Origin: a virus
Direction: 5' to 3' (one strand)
IMG/VR virus record: IMGVR_UViG_3300017613_000911
Span: 1 to 38,357 of that record
Length of the DNA stretch: 38,357 nucleotides
Shown: one piece after another, positions 16,543-25,721 of the stretch
How the letters are laid out: each line of letters opens with the position of its first letter
Numbering within the stretch: the first letter of the stretch is position 1
Made by a program: the position numbers and the translations under genes
Notes under the pieces: model-generated
Database searches by the model: none
Told to the model about the DNA's origin: nothing
The model's input: only the letters and a program-made list of their open reading frames with translations

Positions 16543-17975
16543 CAGCGGCGAAAAACAGTAACCATATCCAGATCAGTGGGACCGGCAACACGCTGGCGTC
16601 CGTAACGTCGGACATTGCGGACACGACCTTTATAGAAAAGACGGGGACAAGCCCGGACGTTTATACCGTCAAGGGTAATGTTGGCAGGCAATTCCGTATC
16701 ATGAACGGCGGCGAGCTAACCATCGGTGATCCGCTGGACTTCACCAACGATGAGACGCTAGCCTTTGATCCGCTGGCAAACTCTAGGACGACGTTCTATT
16801 GCTACGGCAACGGGCAGCTTTATCAGTACGGTGCGACGACGATAGATTTCTCGTCTAATGCGACCTACTACCCGCAGTATGCCTACCTCTACGGCGGTAT
16901 TCACGTTGAGGGTGATGGGACCAATAATCCGGTTTGGAAGAACTTCCGCCGGATGTATCTCCGCAACTACGACGCGAACAACACCTATGACAAAGAGACG
17001 TACTTCTATGAGATGACGATCGGCAGCAACTACAGCGCGAACCAGTACGGGTTTTTCGTAGATTTCTTTAGACGGGTCTACTCAATACACTTCGAGAACG
17101 TGACCTTTGATATCTCCGTGGGGACCAAGAACGTCAACACGCATTTCTTCTATTTTACTGGCGTCTTTCCTAGTCAAAAGATGGTTCTTAAAGGGCTGGA
17201 CTTTGTGGACGCTGGCATCCCTATCCAAAACGTGCGCGGCACGCCGCTCCTGTTTGAGGATTGTACCTTCTCCGAGACATCGGGCTGGAACGCGAGTTTT
17301 ATCTGTAACGCTCATCCGGACACCTGCGCGACGTACTACTCGGACGGCGAGAACGATACCGATACATATGGGCAAGTCTATTCAATGATGGACAACTGCG
17401 ACTTCGAAAATTACGCGAACAAAAACGGGATTCACATCCAATACGGCGCTTGTGTGGTCTTCCGGGATTGTGACTGGCAGGCTACCTCTAACGACTCGAT
17501 CCAGATTACCGGGCCTGCATCGGCTTGGCTCTGGACGGGGAACGTATTCAGTGGCGGCAATGAAACATACGACCTGAACAACGGCGGATATGTCAACCGG
17601 GTGCATGGGCTGGACCTGACCATCGAAGACCCGGACGGCAACGGCATTGATGGTGCGTTCGTTCACATAGAACAGTCAGAGGGTAAAGAGAAGTACCTGT
17701 TCAAGACAGACGCGAGCGGGAAGCTGATCGCTGTCCACGGCCACGAGGTTGCTCTCCTTTGCCACCAGCACCAGTATGGCGATAACGAGTCTACTGCTGT
17801 TGAGTACTGGTCGGACAGCAGCAACGGTACCAGCCACGACGTGGTCATCACGGCGAACGGCTACCACGGCAAGGTGGCCAACTATGTGATGGATCAGGAG
17901 CGCAGCGATACGATAGTTTTGCACTCGGTTCTTGCCGTCAAGGCACTTTCTGGTGGCGAGCGAATAGCAGGCTAA
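16539..17975 (+). CDS. Beta-helix tail spike-like protein
   Basis: 478 aa, rich in Asn, Asp, Gly, Tyr and Phe with repeated short strands (MVLKGLDFVDAGIPIQNVRG, PLLFEDCTFSETSGW, GACVVFRDCDWQATSNDSIQ) like a right-handed parallel beta-helix. Residues ~375-400 (LDLTIEDPDGNGIDGAFVHI, then FKTDASGKL) look like a carboxypeptidase-regulatory-type beta-sandwich. It overlaps the fibre gene by 4 bases. Probably the receptor-binding or glycan-binding part of the tail; depolymerase activity is possible but no catalytic residues can be assigned. Codon choice looks more GC-rich than in the capsid genes, consistent with exchange. Confidence 0.6.
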   Translation: MTAAKNSNHIQISGTGNTLASVTSDIADTTFIEKTGTSPDVYTVKGNVGRQFRIMNGGELTIGDPLDFTNDETLAFDPLANSRTTFYCYGNGQLYQYGATTIDFSSNATYYPQYAYLYGGIHVEGDGTNNPVWKNFRRMYLRNYDANNTYDKETYFYEMTIGSNYSANQYGFFVDFFRRVYSIHFENVTFDISVGTKNVNTHFFYFTGVFPSQKMVLKGLDFVDAGIPIQNVRGTPLLFEDCTFSETSGWNASFICNAHPDTCATYYSDGENDTDTYGQVYSMMDNCDFENYANKNGIHIQYGACVVFRDCDWQATSNDSIQITGPASAWLWTGNVFSGGNETYDLNNGGYVNRVHGLDLTIEDPDGNGIDGAFVHIEQSEGKEKYLFKTDASGKLIAVHGHEVALLCHQHQYGDNESTAVEYWSDSSNGTSHDVVITANGYHGKVANYVMDQERSDTIVLHSVLAVKALSGGERIAG

Positions 17976-17991
17976 CAGAGGGGTTGGCTGC

Positions 17992-19194
17992 ATGCCTTAT
18001 GGCCACGATTTAATGTACGGCTCGCCTGCTTCAAATGCGGGTCTTGGAGGAGGAAGCAATATGTCTGGATTACTTGCCCCGGCGCTGATGTTTGCCGGCA
18101 GTGCAGTTGGAAGCATGTTTGGCGGTGGAGGTGGTCAGCAAGGACATCCTACCCGTGGTGCTATCGGTATGGGCGAACAGCCACAAGCCTTACGTGGTAT
18201 GTTGGAAGGGTTCCAGAACGATCCGTACCAGATGTCTGGTGGGCCTATGTGGCATCAGATCACTGGCCAATACATGAACAATCCTGGCGATCAGTTTATG
18301 CAAGGCATGCAAGGCCAGTATGCCACTGATCCGGGCAATCAGTTCTTACAGGGGATGCAGGGTCAGTATGCTGGTGACCAAGGCAATCAGTTCTTGCAAG
18401 GGCTGCAAGGCGGGTATCAGGGTCAAGGCGATTTCATGCGCGGTTTGCAGGGTGGTTACGGGCAAGGCCCTAACACCGGATTCTTGCAGGGCATGCAGAA
18501 CGCCTATCAGAACCAGGGTCCTACGATGGTAGACCAGATGGTAGGTGCACATCAGCGCGGTCAGGGTGAGTTTGGTCTAGGAGCTTCAGCCCGCCAGGGT
18601 CAGGCATCGTTGAACCAGGCGTTAGAGTCACGCGGATTGTCAGGCGGGGGGGGCGCTGCAGCTCAGGGGACTAACGATTTTCTGGCTCAGGCTTCGGCCC
18701 TCGATGCTCAGAACCGGTCTCAGCGCGGGATGCAACTAGCTGGTCTACAGGGTGCTCAAAGCGCACAGCAGAACCAGATGGGTCTGGGATTAGGCGGCTT
18801 ACAGAATCAGGCTAATCAGGCCCAGAACCAGTACGGACTAGGGTTAGGTAGTCTACAGAACCAGTATGGGCAGCTTGGCCAGGGACTTGCCGGCCTACAG
18901 AATCAAGCTACTGGTCAGGCACAGCAATTCGGGTTAGGGTTAGGTAACATGCAGAACCAAGCTACTGGTCAAGCGCAGCAGTTCGGACTAGGGTTAGGCA
19001 ACATGCAGAACCAGTACAATCAGAACCGTTGGAATGCTGGTTTAGGTATGCAAGGTATGCAGCAGCAGATAGGTAACGATTACTACCAGCGTGCTCTCGG
19101 TCTGATACAGGCACAGCCTTGGACAACAAATTACCAGGACAGCTTCGATTGGGCCGGGTACGATCCAAATCAACCTTGGACGCCTAATGTGTGA
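17992..19194 (+). CDS. Gln/Gly-rich repeat protein of the virion block
   Basis: 400 aa. After a small-residue N-terminal region (GLLAPALMFAGSAVGSMFGG) it has two repeat blocks: residues ~100-165 with FLQGMQGQYA-type units, and residues ~260-345 with GLGLGNMQNQ-type units, two of which (18 aa each) are identical in protein. The C-terminus is aromatic and polar (DSFDWAGYDPNQPW). Such Gln/Gly/Leu repeats next to a very large late protein are seen among internal/ejection proteins of short-tailed phages, so a DNA-delivery role is inferred. No enzyme domain seen. GAGGGG lies eight bases before the ATG. Confidence 0.6.
   Translation: MPYGHDLMYGSPASNAGLGGGSNMSGLLAPALMFAGSAVGSMFGGGGGQQGHPTRGAIGMGEQPQALRGMLEGFQNDPYQMSGGPMWHQITGQYMNNPGDQFMQGMQGQYATDPGNQFLQGMQGQYAGDQGNQFLQGLQGGYQGQGDFMRGLQGGYGQGPNTGFLQGMQNAYQNQGPTMVDQMVGAHQRGQGEFGLGASARQGQASLNQALESRGLSGGGGAAAQGTNDFLAQASALDAQNRSQRGMQLAGLQGAQSAQQNQMGLGLGGLQNQANQAQNQYGLGLGSLQNQYGQLGQGLAGLQNQATGQAQQFGLGLGNMQNQATGQAQQFGLGLGNMQNQYNQNRWNAGLGMQGMQQQIGNDYYQRALGLIQAQPWTTNYQDSFDWAGYDPNQPWTPNV
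18907..19014 (+). repeat. 54-nt tandem repeat, two copies, same protein sequence
   Basis: Bases 18,907-18,960 and 18,961-19,014 encode the same 18 residues (ATGQAQQFGLGLGNMQNQ). I count seven base differences between copies and all seven are synonymous. Confidence 0.9.
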
Positions 19195-19227
19195 TAACCC
19201 ATTCTAACGGGTAGAAAGGTGATTGAG

Positions 19228-19896
19228 ATGAATTTTGGAATGAATAACATGCAACAGGCGCAGCAGGGTAATCCTTACTACGGGCAAGTAGGCGCTGGTG
19301 CATATGGTATGTTCCCTGGCATGGGGAATGGTCCTATGGGGCCATATATGGGTTTGCCATCACCTGGTATGCCTGGTGGGATGTATGGTGGCGGCATGAA
19401 TTACGGCGGGATGAGGTCGCCTAACGCTATGTATGGTGGTTATGGTGGTGGCGGGTATGGTGGTATGCCATCTCCCCGGCCTGTACAGCAGCCACCTCAA
19501 ATGTCTAACTGGAATATCCCTGGAAGTGTTCAGGCATTTGGGAGTGGGCAATCCCCATCTAGGCAGAGCTTGCAACAGAACAGTATGCAGTTCTTAGGGG
19601 GTGGTCCTGGTGGGCAGACAGGCGGGATGTATGGACAGCAGCGTCCTCAATACCAACCGTATACCCCGTATCAGCAGCAAGGTGGTGGCATGTTTGGACC
19701 ACAAGCTGGCGGCATGTTCGGACAGCAATTAGGGCAGCAGAAAGGGCCGCGAGGTGGTGCTATGCAAAAGCCTGCTGGCTCATCTGCTTTAGATCAGGCT
19801 GCCTTTGCTGCTCAGACGTACACTCGCGAAGGAAAAAGGAAGAAGCGGGGGGAAGCCCTGTCGAACCTGTACAACATGGGCCAAATGCGAGGATAA
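19228..19896 (+). CDS. Gly/Met/Tyr/Gln/Pro-rich low-complexity protein
   Basis: 222 aa from ATG 19228, chosen because GAAAGGTG sits six bases upstream (an in-frame GTG at 19,219 overlaps that site). Composition is extreme: Gly, Met, Tyr, Gln and Pro dominate (MYGGGMNYGGMRSPNAMYGG, QQGGGMFGPQAGGMFGQQLG), with a basic C-terminal helix (YTREGKRKKRGEALSNLYNM). Almost certainly disordered. It lies between the Gln-rich repeat protein and a 345-aa helical protein in the late operon, so it is probably virion-associated or an assembly factor. No family recognised. Confidence 0.6.
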   Translation: MNFGMNNMQQAQQGNPYYGQVGAGAYGMFPGMGNGPMGPYMGLPSPGMPGGMYGGGMNYGGMRSPNAMYGGYGGGGYGGMPSPRPVQQPPQMSNWNIPGSVQAFGSGQSPSRQSLQQNSMQFLGGGPGGQTGGMYGQQRPQYQPYTPYQQQGGGMFGPQAGGMFGQQLGQQKGPRGGAMQKPAGSSALDQAAFAAQTYTREGKRKKRGEALSNLYNMGQMRG

Positions 19897-19898
19897 CC

Positions 19899-20936
19899 AT
19901 GAATACCTTTCAGAGAATGTTGGGTGGTTTAGGTCGAGCTGCTAGCCAGTACGGTAGGTACATGGTAGAGGATGACTTTTCCAAGAAGCGGCAAGATCGT
20001 GCCCATAAGTTTCAGATGGATATCATGGGTGAGGCACAACGGAATCGGTACGCCTTGGAAGAGAAGATGCAAGGCAATCGGCTTGGGTTGGCTGAGCGTC
20101 GAGACGAATTAGAGAATGTATTTCAGGGTGGTGAAGAAGCCATCCCATTCTGGCAGACCATGATGGAGACCAATGCGCCTCTTGGAGAAATGGGCCTGTC
20201 TTTGGATTGGATGGAAGACATTCTCAGGCAAGAACAGCTCAATCAGCAGCCGGCTATTGATGATCCTCAAGCTCGCGGCTACTTGTCTATGATGATGGGT
20301 ATCCCTGATGAGGTGATTCCCCGGACAGCAGATCAGAAGCCTATAGATGTAAGTCGGGTTCCGCCTGTACGTGAGGTCGATATGGTTAGGCTGCTTGAGC
20401 ATGCCCCTAACGCTGCCATGAGAATAGCAGAGCTAAGGGCTAGGCGGGTTCAAGGCCCCAAGGCTCCTACTGCTTCTGATATATACCGTGAGAAGGCTTT
20501 ACGTTCTAAAGAGGTAGACAGAGCTACTGGTGGTTGGAAGGTTAAGATAAATTCGGCTGGTGAACGCGAACGTGTTTGGGATGAGGGTAACGTTCTTACA
20601 CCACAGGAATTTGATTGGGTACAAACGGCCGGGTTGATGCAGGAGTTTAAGGTTCTTTTGGATGATGCGCTGACCAAGAATCCGAGGCTTTCATTGAAGG
20701 GACAGAGTGAGATCGCGCAGAAGTTAGTGGCAAGTCTCAAGGCTGCTATGCCTGGGATGAATAACCCCGCAGGCAGTGTTTGGGGTAGTGGTAATCCACC
20801 GCCTATGTTTGGTGCCCCAGTGAATGAGTCTCTTCCGGCCGAGGGGCCTGTCGAGGATTTTACTCCAGAAGATCTTAGTTCCTTTACCCCAGAAGAAGCT
20901 CAGGCATTTCTCAGGTACTTGGATGAACTGAAATAG
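19899..20936 (+). CDS. Helical late protein, possible internal virion protein
   Basis: 345 aa, mostly charged and helical (FSKKRQDRAHKFQMDIMGEA, RYALEEKMQGNRLGLAERRD). The C-terminus is Pro/Gly-rich and then acidic (FTPEDLSSFTPEEAQAFLRY). No known domain is recognised. It sits between the low-complexity proteins and the 1438-aa protein; in short-tailed phages this place is usual for internal core/ejection proteins. ATG start two bases after the preceding stop; ends one base before the next GTG. Confidence 0.55.
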   Translation: MNTFQRMLGGLGRAASQYGRYMVEDDFSKKRQDRAHKFQMDIMGEAQRNRYALEEKMQGNRLGLAERRDELENVFQGGEEAIPFWQTMMETNAPLGEMGLSLDWMEDILRQEQLNQQPAIDDPQARGYLSMMMGIPDEVIPRTADQKPIDVSRVPPVREVDMVRLLEHAPNAAMRIAELRARRVQGPKAPTASDIYREKALRSKEVDRATGGWKVKINSAGERERVWDEGNVLTPQEFDWVQTAGLMQEFKVLLDDALTKNPRLSLKGQSEIAQKLVASLKAAMPGMNNPAGSVWGSGNPPPMFGAPVNESLPAEGPVEDFTPEDLSSFTPEEAQAFLRYLDELK

Positions 20937-23900
20937 GTGGATATGAGCGGCATGAGAGAAGCCTTTAATTTCATTGGTGAAGACGGCATAAGTGGTGTGC
21001 CCGGTAATCTCTGGGAAATGCTCACCGCTGCCAGTGATACCCCTGATAAGACTATCAAGCTCACATCAATGATAGAAAGCGCAATTGAGGGCGGTATGAG
21101 CCCTGACGATGCTGAAGTTTTTGCTGGTAAAGCATCTACTCTCATGTATCAAATGGGTAAGCCGCTTACTCCAAATGACTTTCGTACCATTAGGTTTGAG
21201 ACTCCTGGTGGCAAGAAGGTTAACTTCATCAATGACATCTATACTGGGCCATTGAGCCGAGGGTTACCCGAGCCTGGTATAGATCAAGACCCCTTGGGTC
21301 ACGCCATTGATGTGGCAGGTAGTACACTCTATGGAGCGCCTATAGAGTTGGGAATGAAGATCGCTGGTATTGAGCCAGAAGAGAATCACGCTACAGGCCC
21401 TACTCCATTATCATACCGTGGTACAGGCAGTATGGCTGGCTTGGCTAATGATGTTGGCCAAGTTTTAGGTGGTGTTGCAGGGTTATCTACAGGTGCTTCG
21501 AAGATAGCTGGTGGTGCGGGTGCTTTATTCCGCATGGGCGACAAGCTCAGGCGTACCAGGGACATCGGTGGTTTTGGTGCCATCATGGGTTTGCAGCCTG
21601 CCGAGGACCTTGAAGAGCGTGGCATTAACATTCTCAAGGGTTTGGGTATAGGCGTTGGGTTGAATGCGTTGCCCATGGGTCTGATAAAGCTAGCTGAGAT
21701 GAAGTTTGGTGGGTCTGGTGCTTTGGCCATGCAGACTTGGTTACAGACCCCTGCAGGTCGTATAGCCATGGGTACCGGGACCTTTGGTCTCCTGGCCAAG
21801 TTTGAGGGTGCTGACAACTACGAGACAATGGTGAGCATGCTTGCCGGCGGTGCGTTAGGATTGAAACACAGCACAGCCGGGGGGATGCCAAAGGTTGCTC
21901 CTATGCGTGGCGGTAGGGGATCGGCCGTAGTTCCTGAGATGACTCCCACAGCCCGAGCTGATGCGACCCTGTGGCGTGGTGAAGTACCATGGCCTGAGAT
22001 GGTGTCTGGTACCAGCAGGCCGCAGCCAAGTGCTGAGGTCAGTCTTCCTAGACCTATACGGGGCGAGTGGAAGAGTGGCGAACTGCAGGACTCAAGGGTC
22101 CGTACTCCTCAACAGATGCTGACAGAAAACGTAGAGACTATATACCGAGAACCTGCTAAACCTGCTGAACCAGCTCAGCGCGTGATTCCCATAGAGCAGC
22201 CCGTAGAGGCCATGAGAAAGCATCTCGGTACTCGAAGGAGCGCTGCCATGGATGAGGCTGTAAAGGCTCGTCTGACGGGCGATGAGGCCCGGCTGAAGGC
22301 AGCACGTGCTGAGGCTGATATAGCTGATGCAGAGCTAGCTAAATTACCGGCGGAGCAGAGACCGAAGGATGTCTATGATAAGGCCATGGAGGGCATACTG
22401 TGGGCCAATCATGGGCGCAGTACTCAGCAGGTAGTGGATAACCTTGTTCAATCAGGGCCTGCTGGATTGCCGGGGATGACCCCTGAAACGTGGGCTCAGA
22501 TGCAGGGTAAGCCACAGATAGAGTCTATACGGCCGCCTACGGCGCCTACTACCAAGGCCGGACGCCTGGAAGCCATGAGCCAGATCTCTGCCAGGATGAA
22601 GGGTGAATTAGCCGAGAAGCAGGCCGATGAGATAGGTAGGGTTCGCGATGAGATGGACCTCGGCGCGCGGCGTGAACCCAAGGAAGAAAACCTATACGAT
22701 CGGGTATCTCCTGAAGAGGTAGACGCTATAGCAAACCCGTATATCGAAGAGGTGATGCATCAGGCGAGCCGTACAAAGGAAGGGAAGAAGGCGGGGAAGG
22801 ATGTAGCTAGAGACACTTCGTTTGGTATGGCTGGCGGTAACGAACTACAACGGCTCTATGACGGTATGGCTGACCCCGTCAAGAGAGCTATAGATAGGAC
22901 AGTCGAAAGAGTTCATGGACAGAAAGAGAGTATTGCTGCGCTTCGGGCTGGCACGGCCGCTGCAGTTATGCGAAACCCGTCAGCTAAGGCAGCTAACGAG
23001 TACCTTAAAACAGGTGAGATCAGTGATCTTGTCCGTTTGGCTAGCGATGTGGCCACTGGCGCCGGTGCGTTTGAAACCAAGCGGCTGGCTACTATCTATG
23101 CTTTAGAAGCTAAGCTACAGGAACGAGGTATAGAGAAGGCTCCGTCTACGGCTGTAGAGAAGATGCAGTCGTTAGCAGCCAGACAAGCAGGTAAGTTGCC
23201 GACTGAGGAAACCGTCTTGGCAGAAGAGTTAGCTGCTGTCAGGCCGCATTTCAAGGGCGATTACTACATACATAAAGCACAGGTCCAGAATCGGATAGTA
23301 GCTTTACAGGAAATGGGTGGTGGTCTTTTAGGGGCACGCAACGTTCTTGATGCGGAGATCCTGCGTCCTAATGAGATAGTAGAACTGGCTAAGTTCGACT
23401 GGTTAGACAAGACAGGGCCACGTGTGGCTAAGGAAGTTCTTAAGGATAATAACATCAAGTTCGACTCGAAGCAGGATATTGCTGCTACTGAGGTTACAAG
23501 GCTCCTATCATCTAGTGATGCAATTATCCCGCCCAGCATACTCATGGAGCGCCCTGAGATAGCGGCGATATTAGGTGGTATGCCTAATGCCCGAGGTGTG
23601 ATAGAAGCCGCCAAGTCAGCTAGACGGTACTTTGATTCTGCCCTGAAAGCTGCCAACCAAGTCAGAGAAGCATTAGGCTTAGAACCTATCGCGCACAGGG
23701 ACTTGTACGTTACTGACATGCCTTTCCAGTATAGCCGCAATCCCATGCTACATCCCGTGCAGACAGGTAAGGCGGTAGCTCAATCCTACCGTGGGCATAC
23801 TGGTCCAGGCGGAACGAACGCTCCCGGTGAATCTGGTGGGATTGTTATGCAGGCCGTCAACCCTAGTCGGCGCTATAAAAGTGGGGCTGACTTTGAGAAG

Positions 23901-25253
23901 GAAACTAGGCTTTCGCGCATATTAGAAGAGTACACACATCGTACATCTAATGAACTATTCGATAACCTGGCCATGCAGAATAACATAGGGATAGCCAGGG
24001 CGATTCGTGACGGGAGTGATGGCAAGCTGAGCAACATCTCTACTACTATAGAGAACTATACCAATGATGTATACGCCGGTAAGAAATGGGGGCTGGCTGG
24101 CGGCCTTAATCGCCTAGGAGGCGCCCACGGGTCAATCCGGGTGTTACGAGACTTCGCTCTGACTCCGTTACGTAGAGCGTTGAACGATGCTGCATTCACC
24201 TTGAATATCCCTTGGATGATGCGTACTCAGTGGCTATCTACTGGTGGCGCCGCTGCACGAGCAGGCTACTTCAATCTCGCCAGGGCCATTCCGTTAGCCA
24301 GAGATCCCGTGTTCAGGAAGTTCGTGCGTGAGAACGTGTATGGTTACATAAGTAAGCAACGTCGTGGATCGCTTATATCTACCCAAGATGTAGGCGGTGA
24401 GCCTTTACAGGGCATGTCTAACCGAGGTAACACTCCTTATAGGCGTACCGTACGTAATATGCAGAAGCTTACTCAAGTACATGAGAACGAGCTGAACTAC
24501 CTATCAGCCGCTGCAGGATACATGCGCGGTAAACAGCTTGGTCTGTATGGTAAAGACCTGGCTAACTTCATGAGTGATATGATATCTAAGACTCAGTCTG
24601 ATTATGGCAATTACGTCAGGGCTCCACTGTTACGCAGTAACTTGTCACTTCTCTATCCATTCCAGTCGTTCAAGTTCGAGAAGCTAGGTACCTGGACAGA
24701 AACCATGGGTAACCAGGAAGCCATGGGCACCACAGTAAAGAGCAAGGCTGGTATAGCTGGCCGGATGATCTTTTGGGCAGCAGCTACCAACCTGTTGCAA
24801 GAAGCTGCCGGCCATAACCCCAAGGAGACGATAGGGTCTAACGTTCCCATTATGCTAGAGCTTCTAGGCTGGGATCAGACCATGTCGTTCAAGCGCGTAG
24901 ATGAAACGGACGCTGGAGAAAAGTATCCAACTAGTATGGCATGGAGCTGGCCACACCCCGAGGAGCCTGACTATCATTCTAGGGGCGGCGGCTACTCATC
25001 TGAGTTTTTGCCCGAGCGGTTTATAGATGACATACAGGGAGCTGAGGACTGGGAAGACCTGCTTAAGACATTACAAGGTTATAGCCTTCCTTTGGGTGGA
25101 GCTGAGGGCCGCAGAGCGTGGATAGCTACAGAGAGATTAACAAAGGGTGAGATCGGCGTAGATGAATTCTTGCGCTATTTGTTGCTAGGCCCGCAAGCTA
25201 GACCTCAATGGGGAATGGGACCACGTAAGCCAGAGCCCGGAGCCAAAAAGTAA
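20937..25253 (+). CDS. Very large (1438 aa) probable internal/ejection protein
   Basis: 1438 aa. Glycine-rich amphipathic stretches near residues 165-310 (GQVLGGVAGLSTGASKIAGG, TGTFGLLAKFEGADNYETMV) could insert into membranes. A long charged helical middle carries Ala/Glu/Lys-rich segments. The C-terminal third has a block (DMISKTQSDYGNYVRAPLLR, SLLYPFQSFKFEKL) resembling the end of large polyvalent or internal proteins of many phages. No transglycosylase motif was found. Most likely injected or lining the DNA exit path. The GTG start is uncertain; ATG 20,943 is an alternative. Shares one base with the next start. Confidence 0.65.
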   Translation: MDMSGMREAFNFIGEDGISGVPGNLWEMLTAASDTPDKTIKLTSMIESAIEGGMSPDDAEVFAGKASTLMYQMGKPLTPNDFRTIRFETPGGKKVNFINDIYTGPLSRGLPEPGIDQDPLGHAIDVAGSTLYGAPIELGMKIAGIEPEENHATGPTPLSYRGTGSMAGLANDVGQVLGGVAGLSTGASKIAGGAGALFRMGDKLRRTRDIGGFGAIMGLQPAEDLEERGINILKGLGIGVGLNALPMGLIKLAEMKFGGSGALAMQTWLQTPAGRIAMGTGTFGLLAKFEGADNYETMVSMLAGGALGLKHSTAGGMPKVAPMRGGRGSAVVPEMTPTARADATLWRGEVPWPEMVSGTSRPQPSAEVSLPRPIRGEWKSGELQDSRVRTPQQMLTENVETIYREPAKPAEPAQRVIPIEQPVEAMRKHLGTRRSAAMDEAVKARLTGDEARLKAARAEADIADAELAKLPAEQRPKDVYDKAMEGILWANHGRSTQQVVDNLVQSGPAGLPGMTPETWAQMQGKPQIESIRPPTAPTTKAGRLEAMSQISARMKGELAEKQADEIGRVRDEMDLGARREPKEENLYDRVSPEEVDAIANPYIEEVMHQASRTKEGKKAGKDVARDTSFGMAGGNELQRLYDGMADPVKRAIDRTVERVHGQKESIAALRAGTAAAVMRNPSAKAANEYLKTGEISDLVRLASDVATGAGAFETKRLATIYALEAKLQERGIEKAPSTAVEKMQSLAARQAGKLPTEETVLAEELAAVRPHFKGDYYIHKAQVQNRIVALQEMGGGLLGARNVLDAEILRPNEIVELAKFDWLDKTGPRVAKEVLKDNNIKFDSKQDIAATEVTRLLSSSDAIIPPSILMERPEIAAILGGMPNARGVIEAAKSARRYFDSALKAANQVREALGLEPIAHRDLYVTDMPFQYSRNPMLHPVQTGKAVAQSYRGHTGPGGTNAPGESGGIVMQAVNPSRRYKSGADFEKETRLSRILEEYTHRTSNELFDNLAMQNNIGIARAIRDGSDGKLSNISTTIENYTNDVYAGKKWGLAGGLNRLGGAHGSIRVLRDFALTPLRRALNDAAFTLNIPWMMRTQWLSTGGAAARAGYFNLARAIPLARDPVFRKFVRENVYGYISKQRRGSLISTQDVGGEPLQGMSNRGNTPYRRTVRNMQKLTQVHENELNYLSAAAGYMRGKQLGLYGKDLANFMSDMISKTQSDYGNYVRAPLLRSNLSLLYPFQSFKFEKLGTWTETMGNQEAMGTTVKSKAGIAGRMIFWAAATNLLQEAAGHNPKETIGSNVPIMLELLGWDQTMSFKRVDETDAGEKYPTSMAWSWPHPEEPDYHSRGGGYSSEFLPERFIDDIQGAEDWEDLLKTLQGYSLPLGGAEGRRAWIATERLTKGEIGVDEFLRYLLLGPQARPQWGMGPRKPEPGAKK

Positions 25254-25495
25254 TGGAGTGGGTAGAGAAGCTATGGATGCCCATAACAGCGTTGATAGCG
25301 TTGGTGCTAGGCGCTTGGCGTCGGCGCCGAGGTCAGAAGCGTGAGAGGGTGTTACGTGATGCTGTCAAATACGAGCATGACAGGCGGGTGGAAGCGGAAG
25401 GTGAAGCCGAGTTTGAGCGTCATCTTCGTGAGCCTTTTGATAAGCGGAAGCGCCGTATCCTTGAACGCGCAGACGAGCTTGACAACGGAGAGTGA
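25253..25495 (+). CDS. Small membrane protein with basic cytoplasmic-type tail
   Basis: 80 aa. One hydrophobic segment (MPITALIALVLGAW, about residues 9-22) is followed at once by RRRRGQKRERVLRD and a highly charged helical tail. By the positive-inside rule the tail should be cytoplasmic, which argues against a classical i-spanin. It starts on the last base of the 1438-aa gene's stop and its 3' part overlaps the next gene in another frame. Possibly a late membrane or lysis accessory protein; no family recognised. Confidence 0.6.
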   Translation: MEWVEKLWMPITALIALVLGAWRRRRGQKRERVLRDAVKYEHDRRVEAEGEAEFERHLREPFDKRKRRILERADELDNGE

Positions 25496-25721
25496 ATGTG
25501 GTCTGACCAAGGAAGAGGCTCGTAAGGTCTTTGACTTGGTAGACTGGCAGACTAGCCAGATACGGGTACTCTCTCGTAAGCTAGCGTTTACTGATTCACT
25601 ACTAACAGCCAGCGACCAGTCCTCTGATGCCATCTCAGCTAAGACTACGGTGGTCGTAACCGTCATCGCGATAGGGCTCGCCGCTATTAGTGTCTGGATC
25701 GGTGCTAAGGCTGTCGAGTAG
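25377..25721 (+). CDS. Overlapping gene: signal-peptide protein with C-terminal membrane segment
   Basis: 114 aa from ATG 25377 (GTG 25,401 is an alternative; neither has a strong ribosome site). It has a basic start, a hydrophobic signal (LSVIFVSLLISGSAVSLNAQ, with a likely cut after LNA), a short polar region (GLTKEEARKVFDLVDWQTSQ) and a C-terminal membrane helix (VVVTVIAIGLAAISVWIGAK). This resembles a one-piece spanin layout but lacks the lipobox Cys, so that role is doubtful. It overlaps the preceding gene by 119 bases in a different frame, like Rz/Rz1 pairs. The coherent signal and anchor argue that it is translated. Confidence 0.6.
   Translation: MTGGWKRKVKPSLSVIFVSLLISGSAVSLNAQTSLTTESECGLTKEEARKVFDLVDWQTSQIRVLSRKLAFTDSLLTASDQSSDAISAKTTVVVTVIAIGLAAISVWIGAKAVE

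Noticed and set aside
20900-21817. Several - strand frames inside the 1438-aa gene
   Set aside because: Pro/Ser-rich antisense shadows of a long, clearly coding frame.
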